A stretch of DNA of 64,000 nt, from assembly GCA_007258455.2 (NCBI GenBank), contig VDFB02262709.1:124001-188000 (forward strand). Direction: 5' to 3'. Numbering within the stretch: the first letter of the stretch is position 1; the number at the start of each line of letters is the position of its first letter. Made by a program: the position numbers and the translations under genes. Shown in pieces: positions 11,228 through 24,189 of the stretch. The notes beneath the pieces were generated by a model. That model worked only from the letters and a program-made list of their open reading frames with translations. It made no database searches and was not told the origin of the DNA. The DNA is from Sequoia sempervirens (taxonomy: Eukaryota; Streptophyta; Pinopsida; Cupressales; Cupressaceae).

Positions 11228-11863
11228 CTAACGAAGACATCTCTTTAATTGCATAGCAGATATCATCCGCAAAGAGATAGGTCTTTGAATACCTACGATT
11301 TCCACTTTCGCACCTAAATCATCAATGCAACTAACTGTCTTAAGTCGACAGTCAATTACAGCATGATAAGATGCTAGCCAATCCATACCCAAAACTATGT
11401 CATATGATCCTAAGGGTGTAACATATAAATCTACCAAGGTAGTTAACGTTCCAATTTTAAGTTCATAGTTATGTACTAAGTTTTCTACTGCTACTTTCAC
11501 CCCTGAGGTGAATTCATCTTGCCATTTACCACCTTGCTTTACCACCACAAGACCACAATGATCAACAATGGTTAGTGAAATAAAGGAGTTAGTGGCTCTA
11601 GAATAAAAAAGAATGGAAACACTAACACCACATAATTTACCTGAAGTCTCGACCACCGTGTTCTGGTGATCGGCTTGGCAGTCATTAACCACTACATATA
11701 TTGTATGTGCTTGTCCTGCATCACCCACTGTAGGTTCAAAAACTGTAGGTCGAGGCCCATAACCAGTAGAACCTCTCATCGAACAGTGCCTAGCTATGTG
11801 CCCATGCTGCCCACATGAATAACAACATGTGCCTGTGCCTCTACCAAAACCTCTGCCACCCAA
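11228..11863 (-). pseudogene. Gag zinc knuckle and protease of element 1, active site lost
   Basis: Residues 14-27 form a CCHC zinc knuckle (CYSCGQHGHIARHC, spacing C-x2-C-x4-H-x4-C), the RNA-binding end of gag. A retropepsin-like domain follows, recognisable by GDAGQAHTIYVVVND, the NSFIS block and YDIVLGMDWLASYHAVIDC. The catalytic triad, normally DTGA or DSGA before the NSFIS-type block, reads YSRA, so the aspartate is gone. The VLGMDWL motif is typical of the Tekay/Del group. Confidence 0.88.
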
Positions 11864-12997
11864 AGGTGCATTGGATGGCTGAAAACTACCCCTACTGACG
11901 ATAGATTGAGCACTCTGTGTAGGCTGATCCTGCCTGTTGCACTTGTTGCGCCACCAGTTATGACCCTTTCCTGTTTGAGGACTGTTCTATTGTTGTGGTT
12001 GAGGGTTATTGTTCTTTTGAGGTGTTCATTGTTATTGTTGCTGCCCACCCTTTGTGGGCGTCTATTAGTTCTTGGAAGAACCACCTGTCTGTGCCTGTCC
12101 AGCCCGTGGACTAAAACTTGCTGCAGGAGCACTCCCAATCTGCACTCCTGTCTGCCCACCTAAAGCCATAATAAGGCTCTCCTCTACAATGTGAGCCTTC
12201 TCCACCATGACTTCCATAGTCTTTGGCTCAAAGACTCAGACACCACCACTAATGTGGGTGTTTAAGCCCCTGATAAAATGTTGTACTAGCATAGGCTCAT
12301 CATTGCCAATACCAGCATACTACTTGAGTTCATATAACCTACATTCATATTGCTCAAGAGAAAGAGCCAACTGACGTAGATCATGGAACTCATCAGCCCT
12401 CCGCTGCCTCCAGTGTTCTGAAAGGAATCGAGCTCTAAACCTCTCGAGAAACATCTCCCAAGACACAGAACCAATATCTATATGGAGCTTCTGCTCCTCT
12501 AGGCACCACCAAGTAGAGGCAAACCCTCTCAAGTGCATAATAGCACATCTGGCATGGGTATTGCTACCGTAAGGGTGCATGGCAAAGCATCTACCCAAAT
12601 CTAGTAGCCAGGTCTCAGCCTCTAAGCCACCTCCAGTACCATCAAAGGTAAGAGGGCATTCTCTCAGTAAATTCCTCATATGACCTGCAATGATAGCATC
12701 CTGGTGTGCTATATCCTCTACTCTCCTAGGGGATCTATCTCTCTCTCTGACAACCTCTTGCTCATCTACCTGTCTAGGTCCAAGACGAGCTAGGACCTCC
12801 TCTAATAGTGGACGTATCTGAGAACCCTCTACTGTTGACTGTATGGGATTCTGTCCCTCATTTCTCTGACCCATCTGTTCTGCTTGATCACTGTGGTGAG
12901 GGCTAGGAGGGGGAGTAACCTGAGGGATTGGCCCTCGGCCTTCACCTCGACCTCTACCATGACTTCTTCCTCCTTGCCTAGGCATGTTCCTACACAT
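11864..12997 (-). pseudogene. Gag of element 1 (frameshifted C-terminal third)
   Basis: Gag forms the virus-like particle that packages the element RNA. The 225-codon open part (12320-12997) starts after the 5' LTR and primer site with an Arg/Gly-rich N-terminus, then a Pro-rich linker and the capsid-like core (ECPLTFDGTGGGLEAETWLL, RCAIMHLRGFASTWW, WEMFLERFRARFLSEHWRQR, with RADEFHDLRQLALSLEQYEC following). A stop follows YELK; the rest, including the Gln/Asn-rich stretch before the zinc knuckle, is readable only across several frames between 12320 and 11864. Confidence 0.88.
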
Positions 12998-13109
12998 AAC
13001 AATTACAAGTCTTAGATACTATACAACTAAGGCTAACAGTTGCGACACTACATACTAGGTCAACCTAATGGACTCGTGATTACCCAGAGCGTCTAGTGTT
13101 TGTAACCTT

Positions 13110-13122
13110 GGCTCTGATACCA
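13110..13122 (-). other. Primer-binding site of element 1 (initiator tRNA-Met)
   Basis: On the minus strand TGGTATCAGAGCC follows the end of the 5' LTR after a 3-nt spacer. This is the well-known complement of the 3' end of plant initiator methionine tRNA, used to prime minus-strand DNA. It independently fixes the right LTR as the 5' LTR. Confidence 0.92.
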
Positions 13123-13125
13123 ATC

Positions 13126-16100
13126 TGTAATGCCCCATTTTAATAACCTAAGAATGTTGCAATAGTGTAATAAAGGTGTAATAATTTTTTTTAAAGTATT
13201 AATATTAAGTTAATTAATTGCATGCATTCATTAAGTTACTAAACGATTCACTACTTTGAGTTTTCCATAAGTGACTTAAGTATTTCGCATTGCATATTTA
13301 ATTAATAACATTAAAATAAACATTTCATAACATTGAAAATTTATTTGAATACCATTCATATTAACATAAAGTACATACATGTTTTTCCATACATTGCATT
13401 TGATAGTTATACAATACTCATCCATCTGATGAGGTAGTTCAATAATAATTACATTTTACAAATGATCACCTCACAACATTGAGGGATGTTTTAACAATAC
13501 AAATTTACAATATACAATGTTAAAATACATATAAGATCCAAGTGTGAGCTCTCCATCCATGAAGCTCTCGATGCCATGATCAATCTGGGGACCCAACAGA
13601 GTAAGGTGCACATTCCACCCAACCATGTGGTACCCGTAGGTCCACCCCCCGTGCTAGGAGATAGTAATGAGGTTACCTAGACCTAATCTACTAACCCTAG
13701 ACACTAGTACAAACAATCTAATGGTTACATTGCTTCCAGATTTAGATAATTGAATATTTTACAAATACAAGGTTGACTGTTATTCTAGGTGGACTGTCAT
13801 CACAACGATGCAAAGGTTACCCTAGTGTTTCTTCCTAGGTTCCGGCCCCCAATCCTTGGGTTACCTTGGTAACCTCTTACGAAACCTGGCCCCTATTGCA
13901 TACTATTGTGGAATCGAATGTATTTTAAGGGAACAAGACACCGATTTTCCATTCCAGGCCTTCTCATCTTATACTCATGACTGAAAAAGCTCAAGAGTCA
14001 TAAGAGAGGCATAAGCATCTTGTTAAGTTTTTTTTTAATCTAACTACTGTGTTCTTTAGTTTTCACTGACTTACAAACTATTTGTAAGTTACCCTGACAC
14101 CACTTTGTGTGTCGGCCCTTACAAATAGCCACTCCACTAAATTTAACAAGGGTTTCTAAGTTTTCATGACTAGGGTTTACCAAGTGCACAAATTACAACT
14201 CACAATAACAAATAAACCATAACTGTATCAGACACCTTGTTTAACTCTTGCACAAACCCTAAGTCAATTTAAGAAATACTTTTGAAACAATAATACTCCC
14301 TTTTACACAATTTATTCTGGAAGGCTTAAACCATTATAACTTTCCCATTTGCCCAAAAGAAATACACAATAAAGCAAATCAAGGAAATTAAATATCTATA
14401 GTTTGGATATACTAAATCCGCTCAAACATTAACTTAACAATACCAGAATTATTCTTCTAAGGTTTTAATCCACCTTCCATGCAATATGAAAATCATATCT
14501 ATAATTAACCCAAATTTCATAATCATAATTATATTAAAAATTATATAACTCTAGATAAACAGTCTATCTATAGAACAAATATCTTAATCTTGATAACAAT
14601 CATCCCATTTAACAAAATAGTATTTTTTTTAAATAAAACAATAAAATATTAAATATATTTTAATTTAATATATATATATACACATATATACATACATATA
14701 TATATTTATATATACACATATATACATACGTATACATAAAATATATTAATATTTATAAATTTTGAAATTCATAATATATATGAATCGAATTAAATAAATA
14801 ACACATAACAAATTCTCATTTTATAAATATATATAAAACCGAATATAATAAATATAAAAATAAATTCACATTTTTATACCAAACTCTGTTTTTAATTTAC
14901 AAAAGATATTAAGTAGGGCTAGCAGCTGGTCGCGGCCCCCCCTTTGGGGAAGGACACAGTCGCTCCAGGGCTGCGCCCAACAGCCATGGCAGCTACTGTG
15001 CGTAGCCGTGGGGACTGCGCCCCACCAATAACACACAATGGGGAGGGTTTTCGGCCCTCCCGAACCCTATTAAAAATTTTTAATTTTTTTTTTTTAATTT
15101 AAACAAAATTTTCTGAAAACCCTCGCATCAATAATATCTCGCGAACGAAAAATTTCAATTTTTATTAAATCATTTTTTTTTTTTAAGAACAACATATATA
15201 TATAAAATAACTCATATATATTTATTTAAAACTTTTTTTTTTATATATAGTCAAACAAATTACTGGAAACAGACAATTTTCTGTTCAATTGAATTTTCTA
15301 CAGAAGTTTAAGAAATTTATGAATAATAGGTTTTGTTTAATACAAATTCAATTGAATCACAATTTTTTTTCAAAATGATCCCTCTTTTCACAGATAAATC
15401 CTAACATGAAATTTTTCAATAGTTATGTAAATCACATCTGTAGGGTTCTCTACTGTTTAAATAAAACTTTCTTTTTAAACAAGTAAAATTTAACAGTAGG
15501 GAATTTCCTTTCTTTCTCACGCAATTTATTTCATAAATCTTTTCTTCTATTTAACAAAAACTTTTCCAAAATCTCTAAGATAGGCACAGGAAATTCTAAA
15601 CCAAAATAGAAATCAAAATAAACAAGGAAAAATACCTGTACACCTCCGATGTCTGTAACTTGAAGTTTGGCTGCAGATTGAAAAAGAATCCTTTGTTGCT
15701 CATAACACACAGAGCTCCAAATCTTCTTCTACCAACACAAAAGATCCTCCCACCAAGGGATCTTCCACAGATATACTTCCACAGAGAGATAACAATTCTT
15801 AAGAAGAAATAATTTTTTTTTTAAAACATAGCAAGAGATTTTTTATTTTTTGCAAAAAAATTCTGATGATTTCCCTTTGAGGAAATTGAATAACCCCAGA
15901 GTTTTCCCGAGATCCAAAATATCCTCCGTAAAAATTTTTCAACAACCTCATTAAATGAAACTTTCACACTTGTCGAGAAGTTGCAAATATCTTTTAACAA
16001 CTTCTCGGCAATTTTTCCCTTTTCAAAATTTGCATGCCTTATTTAATTTATTTACATTTAAAAAAAAATCAATTTCCAATTACATTTTATTTTATTTTTA

Positions 16101-16937
16101 TTTTCTAATTTTTCACAATTTATTTAATTTTCAAATGCGATATAATTTACTCACTTAATAATTTAATTTAATTAATTAATTTATTTAATTAAAATAGTTT
16201 AATCTTTTAAGACCAACCATTTAACCAAATAAGCTAATTAATGAATTAAATTATTAAGCAAGTAATTTCTACTACATTTAAACATTAATTAAATATCAAT
16301 AATTTTAAAACACAATATTCCATCATTAAAAATTAACCAAATTTTCTTTTCAAACGATTAATCCAAGCAGAAAATAACAATACAATCCTACGACTCTGAA
16401 CTAAACAGACAAAGTACTAAGACTAGGGTTAAAGACTAGAATAGGGTAAACCAAACTACTATATCCCGATCAACATTTCCGTTGAGTCTTGACACTCTCA
16501 GGACCTGATTACATAGGTGGAGTCGGTGTCATGTACTTGCAAATTCCTGCAACCAAGCAAATAACGTGCATACATATACATATATAAAACATTAAATAGA
16601 CACACCGTGCGAAGAAAATCACAGATATCACAGGGCACTCGCAAGCGAGTGGTGCGATTTCGTTCTCCACAATAATACACTTCACAGCAAACTGACGAAA
16701 TAAATAGCTATTAGTCCATCATAACATATACATAGCAATAATCAACTGAAAGTAAATCATCTAAACTATATCAAATCATGTCTAAAATCCATAATCATCA
16801 AACAAGTATCATCATGTCACAGAATAAATCCACTATCGCTCAAAACCAGCGATCAAAATAACCAAACAAGGTATCATAGTCTAACAGTGTGAAAACATAA
16901 CAACAGAAAGCATAAGCATAAACGGAGGGGTACTACA
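13126..16937 (-). repeat. 5' LTR of element 1
   Basis: 3812 bp, TG...CA bounded, colinear with 4374-8337 apart from the SINE and small indels. It lacks the SINE, which defines the empty site. It keeps the GC-rich block (about 14920-15063), the CACTCGC-AA-GCGAGTG stem (16636-16651) and the GGTTACC palindrome (13859-13874). Open frames inside it (such as 15955-16158 and 16498-16680) are not conserved in the partner and are not genes. Confidence 0.93.
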
Positions 16938-17088
16938 GAAAATAATTCAGAAAGAATTTGTGGCTCGACTAATAAAGTTACCTTGTCTATATTGTAAATT
17001 TACTTAAATCTCATTCAAAATATTAGTTTCTTCTTTTTACAAAATTGAAAACTAAACACTACGGTTCAAAAATCAAAAGCCCTTCATG

Positions 17089-17960
17089 CATAAGATAGAA
17101 CTTGCACTAGATTTTAACTTAGGGCAACATCTCGCTGCCAAGGAAAAAAACTTGAAGATGGCATCTATATTTGTAGAGGATGTTGTTGGAAAGGTTTGTG
17201 ACATGGCCATTCAATAAGTGGCTAATGAGGTGAGCATAGTGTGGAACTCCACAAAATACTTTTGAATGGTAGAATAAAATAGAGAAAATAAATTATTTTT
17301 TGAATGAAACTAATGAGAAGAGCAGTAGACAAAACAAGTTTGAAAAAATGGCTGCAGAGAGTTTGTGACATTGCTTGAGAGGTAGAAGAAATACTTCAAA
17401 AATGTGTTGTGGATTCTATGTATACTACTAACACTCAATTTTGCACTTTGATTTGTAATCAATTGATTTCTTGCCATCAAATGCATGGAAGAAACTAGTG
17501 GGGATACAATCCAAGATTTAAAGCATGGTGAATTCGCTAGAAATCTCAAAAAATTGCAATTATTACAATGGTTGGAATGGGGGAATGAGAAAGACCTGTT
17601 TTCTTTGACATGTCTACAATGCCAAAAAGGGAAGGTATCTATATGGTTTTCAGTTTTTCAATTCTATTCTTTTCCCAAGTTGCTCAGTGACTTAGCCTTC
17701 CAAGTGAGTAAGGATTAAAGTAAATTAAGGAGGGTGGAGTAAGTGAAGAGGTAGTAGCACAACCGATTCATAGCTTTATACCAAAAAATATGTCTTATCG
17801 TTTTGGATGATGTTTGGAAGGCTACTAGAGAAGGTAATTTGTTAACTAAACTTGGTAACCCAACTTGAGGTAATTAGTCAATGCAAAATTTTGGTGATCA
17901 CAAAAAGCATAGAGGTTTCTATAAATCTTAAAGCTAAGATATATGATTGACACAACTTGA
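17089..17960 (+). pseudogene. NB-ARC resistance (NLR) gene remnant with CC/RPW8-like N-terminus
   Basis: Reading across frames gives an N-terminal region from a Met at about 17158 (MASIFVEDVVGKVCDMA), then KKWLQRVCDIA and ILQKCVVDSMYTTN, resembling coiled-coil or RPW8-type NLR N-termini. A P-loop-like GMGG..KT lies near 17570-17600, an RNBS-A-like segment at about 17640-17710 (SVFQFYSFPKLLSDLA), a clear kinase-2 motif CLIVLDDVW at about 17790-17820, and an RNBS-B-like KILVITKS..V near 17890. Many stops and at least two frameshifts make it a dead gene. No LRR region follows. NLRs act as intracellular immune receptors; this one cannot. Element 1 lies about 150 bp upstream. Confidence 0.75.
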
Positions 17961-18740
17961 ATCAAAATGAAATTAAAAATATGGGCAAAATCACTCAAAC
18001 CATACTTTACAGAGAAAAAGCAACTGAAACATGATGTTTTAGGAACATAAATTTGATAAGATCTGGCATTATTTTTCATAAAATTTGGCATTCTTAATGG
18101 AAAAAACTGCATAGAAATGTACATTACAAGCTTGCAAGAAAAGACAGGAAACAACTACAAACTATTTGATGATAAATCAGATAATCCAAACAACAACTTG
18201 GTGCACAAATATATGGTAGATTTAAGTTTAAAACAAGGATTTAGAAATTCTACCATTATAGCACATTGCTTCCCCTTCCAACCCAAGTAAGAAAGGCAAG
18301 CTAGGTTTTCCAATTTTGAATTTTACAAGGCACAATATACTTCCTATATAGCAAGAATTAACTAATGCAATATATACTTTTGAAACCTCAAAGAAGTAAA
18401 ATATTGCATTTCACTTTCCCAAGCTAAGGAATGTCCCATCCCTAAGATGTGTGTACAAAATAAGTAGAATTAATTAAACAAGATTTTTGGCTAGTAATTT
18501 TGGGGTAGACAAAGAATTAAAAGAGGAAGTTGGAGAGTGAAGGACAATAGAGCCCTAAAGTATAAGAATGTCATTGAAATTTGAATTCTTCCCTAATCTA
18601 TAGAAAACCCTCATAAATCTTGTTCAACTTTTCTCCTCCACCACCGACCCAGTTCAAAACACCCCACAAAGAATCTCATAAAATTTTGAGACCTTTTTAA
18701 GGCCTTCATTACCCTCTAATTTTCAGGATAGCTATCAAAG
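17961..18740. other. No gene recognised between NLR remnant and TIR element
   Basis: Short broken frames only. It could contain decayed 3' parts of the NLR gene, but I see no leucine-rich repeat pattern. The minus-strand open frame 17846-18154 covers the RNBS-B remnant on the opposite strand and is a shadow. Confidence 0.35.
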
Positions 18741-18744
18741 ACCC

Positions 18745-19503
18745 GGGTATGTGCAGGATTATCATGGAAAAAATAGGCCCTTAAGTGGCAAAAAATTAGA
18801 AAAATCAGAGTTACACAACTTGTCATAAAAAATTGAATAAGTTATCCATATTATTTCAAAAATATGTAAGAATAGAATCTATAGCAAATTGAATGTAGTT
18901 TCTAAACTACTAGGTTTTTTTTAAACCTATTTGGTGAAAATTTGAAATTTCAATGCAGTAGTACTTAAATTTCAAGGAAAAATAAGTAGGTGTATGTCTG
19001 ACCACCCTAACCACGATAAAATGATAATATTTTTTTATAAGATTTTAGGCATAAGTAGAGGACTCATGTCCAAATGTGATGCATTTTTTTTGTGATTTTT
19101 TTACTAAAACTTTTTTAAAAATATAAAATTTTGTATGTCTGACCACCTTATCTTGGTCAAAACTTCATGAAATTCAAATTTTCTTTTTTAATCCTATAGT
19201 ATGTGAAGCATATAATGTGATGCATGTTTTGGATTTCAAAATTGTGATACTATTTGAAAGCTATAGATTTTTTTCAATTAGCCTACCAATCAGGACTTTA
19301 GTCGTAATTCAAATAGAAAATGAATAATAATTATTTATTAAATTCAAAGTAAAGCATAATTTATATTGGTGGAAATATGATAATCTCTTTTAAAAACCCT
19401 TTTCATTTCATCAATTTTGGGTAAAAAAAAGTCATCAACCACATACTGTACAAATACCCATCATATTGCCACTTTTTGGCCCATCATGATCCTGCACATA
19501 CCC
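18745..19503. mobile_element. Non-autonomous DNA element with terminal inverted repeats
   Basis: The ends are inverted copies: GGGTATGTGCAGGATTATCATGG at the left and, read inward from the right, GGGTATGTGCAGGATCATGATGG. The inverted match continues less exactly through a GGCC..AAGTGGCA segment. The 4 bp outside both ends are ACCC (18741-18744, 19504-19507), a possible TSD. The 759-bp interior is AT-rich, has no transposase frame and carries a direct repeat of 'gtatgtctgaccacc' about 140 bp apart. The superfamily is undetermined, since a 4-bp TSD does not fit the common plant TIR groups. Confidence 0.6.
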
Positions 19504-19507
19504 ACCC

Positions 19508-22500
19508 ACTCCATCATCCAGCAGATCCAAGTAAAATTTATAAACATCCACATGAAAGTTTGAATTCTGAAACGTAGATTTTCATGTTTTTTTAAAACTT
19601 CTACTATTCTTCACTCTAAGTTTTCTTTAGTATTATTCAAAATATGCTTATTTTTCTAGGAAGTTCTTTAACAACAAACCCACAAATTAGATGAATTTTA
19701 TGGTGATTTAAACCAATAAAGTTTGTAGGATTTATCAAAACTACATTTAGTTATTTAGAAGATTGATTTTATCTACCTAGTTCAAAATAGGCTTACAATT
19801 CAATAAGAAAAGTTAGAGCTCTGCTTTAAATGCGCATTGCCCTTCAATATCTCTTCTAGCTATCAAATATCCACTTAATTGTTCATCAGATACATGCAAA
19901 CTTATTCATATCTAGATACAATTTTGATATTAAATAAATTAGACTACACGACTTTTAAGGACAAAATGTTGCATAGAATCTGAGTAGATTATTTATATGG
20001 GTGTTTAGTTGTTTAGAAGATTATTTTGAGGCAAAAATGGTAGGCAAGATCTATAGGACTATGATTACTTGTTTAGAAAATTGTTTCTTTTAGTGTTCTT
20101 GATTTTTAAAGCATCAAATGTCATTTGAAGCAGACATACAATGTGGTAAATCCTCTATAGCATGTGTTGAAAAGGAAATTTGAAACACGTTGATTTTATT
20201 TAAGGTTTTTTCTACTGTATGAAGCTAATTACATTGAGAAAAAATAGATGAGTTTAGAAATAAGAGGAATAGGAAAGATTTAAATTAGATACAACACAAC
20301 ACTCCATACTATCTAAATCCTTGCACAACCCCTCATACTATAGGGCACCCTGTCTTGCCCACAATGGATTCTCCTCTTACTGCATTTGAAAGGAATGGAA
20401 GAAGAAAGAAAGAGGATAGAGGTGGGAGAAATAACTAGAGCTTTAGTATTCATGCTAGCCCTGTCAATGTAGAAATATAGTGTTGTTCTTTTTTATTCTA
20501 GTGAGACAAAGGGCTCAAATGCTAGTAAGACTTGTCAGAGGAATTTTTTTAAGGTAATATATACTATGGCTAGAGATAGATGAGGTTGATAATGTAGGGC
20601 TTCCCTTTAAATGGAGAAAGCATGATAGTCTCCCTCAAAAACTCTAAAGGTAAAAGCACATTAGAGACTAGTATATTCTACATAGGTAAAGTGGTGCAGC
20701 TACATACGTTTAGTGGTGCAGCTACACAAGTATATTCTATTTTTTCCAAAAATGAGTAACAAAAGGAAACGTTTAGCAAATATTTAAGATTAGGAGTACC
20801 TTGTCTATTAATTTGCATGTTCCTTTGGGTCTCCACCACCCCTTCAAATTCCTTCAAAATATCAAGACTCCATGCTAGTTGATTTGACACAGCCCAGTTG
20901 CGCAGGAGGAATAGATTTCAGACATAGGAGCCGATGACAATTGATTGCTTGCAATTGCATATTTTATGCATCTGGGGAAACATAAAAAAAGAATTCATGT
21001 TGGAAAGCAGCCGTTTGGTTGGATATGCACCAATATGTTTATTTTTTTTGTCCATTTAAAAAATAATTCCCATTGAAAGGAAAAACCTATTAATAGGAGA
21101 CATCTGCTTAAATTTTTGAAGTTTAAGGGCTGTTAATATCATATTAATACAATGTTGGAAGTTTAAAGGTTGTTAATTTGTAGAAATGGTAAATTGTAAA
21201 AACTGTTTTGAAAATATTAATTGGTTTTAATTTTTAGTCATTTAAATTTGCATAAAAGAATTGTAATGGTGAAACTAGCATATTCATGTCATTTCTCATT
21301 TAGTTTTGTGTCCATTTGGAATAATTACCTTGATGTATATATGTAATAAAAAATGGTGATTTTTTTGTGAAGTTAGTCTCATTTGTATAGCCTCCACTTA
21401 TATTCCTCCTAATATTTATACTTATTTCTAGACATTTAACCCTTACTTTATCCTCATATGTAGATAGTCCAATGCATCCAATTTATGTTTGTACCAACTC
21501 ATTGAAATAACATAAAATTGGACCACTCTAAGGTTGTTTGATGTATTTTAAGTTGTTTTAAACTTGAATTTGTGCTCTTTCTACATACTAATCTAATATA
21601 GAACTAATAAATAATATAAATGAAACTATAATTTCATATTATAATATTCTAAACTAGATTAGTACAGAGCTAAATTAAGGAAAGTTGTAAAGGAAATGAA
21701 AGGAAACTACAAAACTATGAAATTTTAGATAATATGGAAAGGAAATTGGGAACTATGAAAGATAAAGAGTAAAATAACTAGGAGAGATGTGAAGTGGTGG
21801 AAGAATGGTAATGGGTATAAGATCTAGACTACATATGCTTCAATACTAGTCTCTATTGCTCACTATCTTGATGCTTGAAGGACTTGAAAAATAAAATAAA
21901 TATAGAGTTGTATGCAATAAATTGAAAGATTTGGCTTATTTATGAGAAGAGAGAATTCAAAATGGTCGAATGAGGAAATATTTGACTACTAGACATTAGA
22001 TTATTTGGGGCCCAAAATTTGGAGTAACATTAGCACTATGTGCTAGTGTGAAAGTCATTTATGAACATCCATTTTACACATCTAGAATACATAAGACCCC
22101 TCATTCTATAACATTAAAGGAGAAATTAGTAGAAAAATATTTATATTTGGTACACTAAAATGAGTAAAAAATATACACAAATCAATCTAGGATGCTTACC
22201 TATCATCATTGAGTTTTTGTAGACATTTTTGGAAACTAACCAAGGAGAAGGTTATTCTTGTTAAACAAAGAAATACCTTTCAATGTATTTTCAATACTAC
22301 CACTGTACATATTAGTGAAAGGAGTGAAACAAATGGAGGTCAATTAGGTGAATGGAAGAGCAAGAGTTTACATTGCATAAGGTTGAATACAAACTCAAAA
22401 GATCAATTTATAATTATGAACTTGACTTACACCACTAGACTTGACCCCAATAAATAATGTGCTCAACACAAAATACGAGGTATTCAACTAGTAGATAGAT

Positions 22501-23870
22501 CTTATTTTAAAGGTAGATAAAGAGCATACTAAAAAATATTCATCAAATGATAGTGATTCTTTAGTCATAAAGCTAAGTACCCTTGTTTTACTTATTTATT
22601 TTAAGTAAATTTGCATTTAATATTAGAATCTTGATTTCCTATAACCATATCATTACCAATCTAGATCAATAATGTTTACTTGTATGCATTTTAATAGATT
22701 AGCTTAAACATTAACCTTGAGGGAAATCTTATTTTCCTTTACACAAAATGTTATTTAGAATTAACCAAATTTTAGGAAATTATAAAGATACATAAAAAGT
22801 GAAAAGAATTAATTTTTTTTCCATTAGAGTATTTTATAATGGTGAGATTTTCTTACCCATGTTGATTCAAATTAGTTTCAAATCCATTTGAGAAAATATC
22901 TTAATATAATTATATAGTCACATGTGACACACTTTTGTGTTAATTTTATCTTATTTCCCCAATCCCTAGCCACATTAATTTACTCCCACTTCCACACATT
23001 CTCGTGCATTTGACCTAATCTCTTTCCTTTCTACATGTATTCCCATATCTTTTTATTCTGAATTCCCACACACTTAATCCTCATCTCAATATATAAATCT
23101 GTTTATTCTAGGTCATTTCAATTATGCTTGGGAGTAGTCTCGCATGATGGAGATCTGACCTATTTAAAAAAAATTAAATTATTGACTCATGCACATTTAC
23201 ACTAATTTATGGGAGTCAACATTTATACATGTTCGTGTGATGATTTGTTGTGTCTTAGTATTTAAATACATTCACTTGATCATTTGAACATATCGAGTAG
23301 CCATTGATCATCTATAGTCCTATTAGTTTATAAAATCTGCCCCTCGAGCACTACAATTTTTTTTTTGCATTCAAAACATCCACCACTTAGAGGATTCAAT
23401 GCCTTCCATGAAACTTAATAGTGTTAACTTCAATACTTTTGCATTCCCATGGTGGGATCAACTCATTCTTGCCAAATATATGCTTGCACAAAAGAGTGAT
23501 ATAGTCCCAAGGTTAAGGTCATTCCTAGACCTATGACCTAAGCCCAAGGGCTCATGATGACTCTTCCTATGTATCCCCTCATGGGAATTAGAGGCATTGT
23601 AGTTTTCCCCACAATAACAGAGAGAGTTCAATCTCACCTCTTGTATGAGATCTATTATCTCACCTTTAATGCATAACTATTAATTTAGTACATGTAAAAT
23701 ATTAACATAGTCAATTATAATATAATGATAATAATCTTGCTATCAAGTGTTGGGTCCATACCAAAAATTACCAAGTAGTGTACAAAAATTCACAATATTC
23801 ACAAGGGGCATATCATACCATAATCTAAAGATCATAAACAATGTAAGTCATGTGCATACCTCCATATACA
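19508..23870. other. 4.3 kb without recognisable gene or transposon ends
   Basis: AT-rich sequence. Open frames at 20678-20890 (minus) and 22209-22457 (plus) have no motif I recognise. The minus frame 20678-20890 runs into a GT-containing position resembling a splice donor, but no matching exon is visible. A small direct repeat 'agtggtgcagctaca' occurs twice at about 20690-20735. Nothing else stands out. Confidence 0.4.
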
Positions 23871-23875
23871 CAAGC

Positions 23876-24140
23876 TGACTAGCTCATACATAGATGTCAC
23901 TAGTGTAATAGTGACTAGATCATACAAAAATCATAAGTGCAACAGTGACTGTCTCATACATAGATCACAAGTACAACAAGATTAGCTCATATGTACATCA
24001 CAAGTACACAATCATTATCTCATTCACATATCACAATTACCTTAGTGACTATATCCAACATGTATCACAAATACATAGTGACAAGCTCCATCATACATCA
24101 CATAAACATAGTGACAAGATCCCCCATACATCACATAACA
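23876..24140. repeat. Degenerate tandem repeat, unit about 34 bp
   Basis: Successive units vary around 'cacaagtacatagtgactagctcatacatat'. About seven to eight units can be counted, with the TCACAA..ACA and GTGAC(T/A)AG cores most constant. The 74-codon open frame over this area (23945-24169) is a translation of the repeat (recurring His/Ser/Lys patterns) and is not treated as a gene. Confidence 0.65.
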
Positions 24141-24189
24141 TAATAACAATGGCTAACACATGTCCATAACGCATCCCAGATAGAAAGAA

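Larger units (their letters stand above)
4374..16937 (-). mobile_element. Element 1: complete Ty3/gypsy retrotransposon, Tekay/Del-like, decayed coding region
   Basis: The element is bounded by LTRs 4374-8337 and 13126-16937 and flanked by a perfect 5-bp duplication GAAAA (4369-4373 and 16938-16942). On the minus strand it reads 5' LTR, tRNA-Met primer site, gag with CCHC knuckle, protease, RT, RNase H, integrase, chromodomain-like tail, polypurine tract, 3' LTR. The gene order is that of Ty3/gypsy (Metaviridae). The RT and gag style ([33 protein letters not shown], gag opening rich in RGRG) points to the Tekay/Del chromovirus group. Stops and frameshifts interrupt every gene, so it is not autonomous. 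LTRs of 3.8 kb are much longer than most gypsy LTRs. Confidence 0.93.

Noticed and set aside
20678..20890. 70-codon minus-strand frame with a GT that could be a splice donor
   Set aside because: No recognisable domain, no second exon, and the frame runs into a small direct repeat.
23876..24140. Regularly spaced repeats resembling a CRISPR array
   Set aside because: Units are contiguous, degenerate and lack constant repeats with unique spacers; the surrounding DNA is clearly a plant nuclear genome.
23945..24169. 74-codon frame with recurring His/Ser/Lys pattern
   Set aside because: It is only the translation of the tandem repeat.
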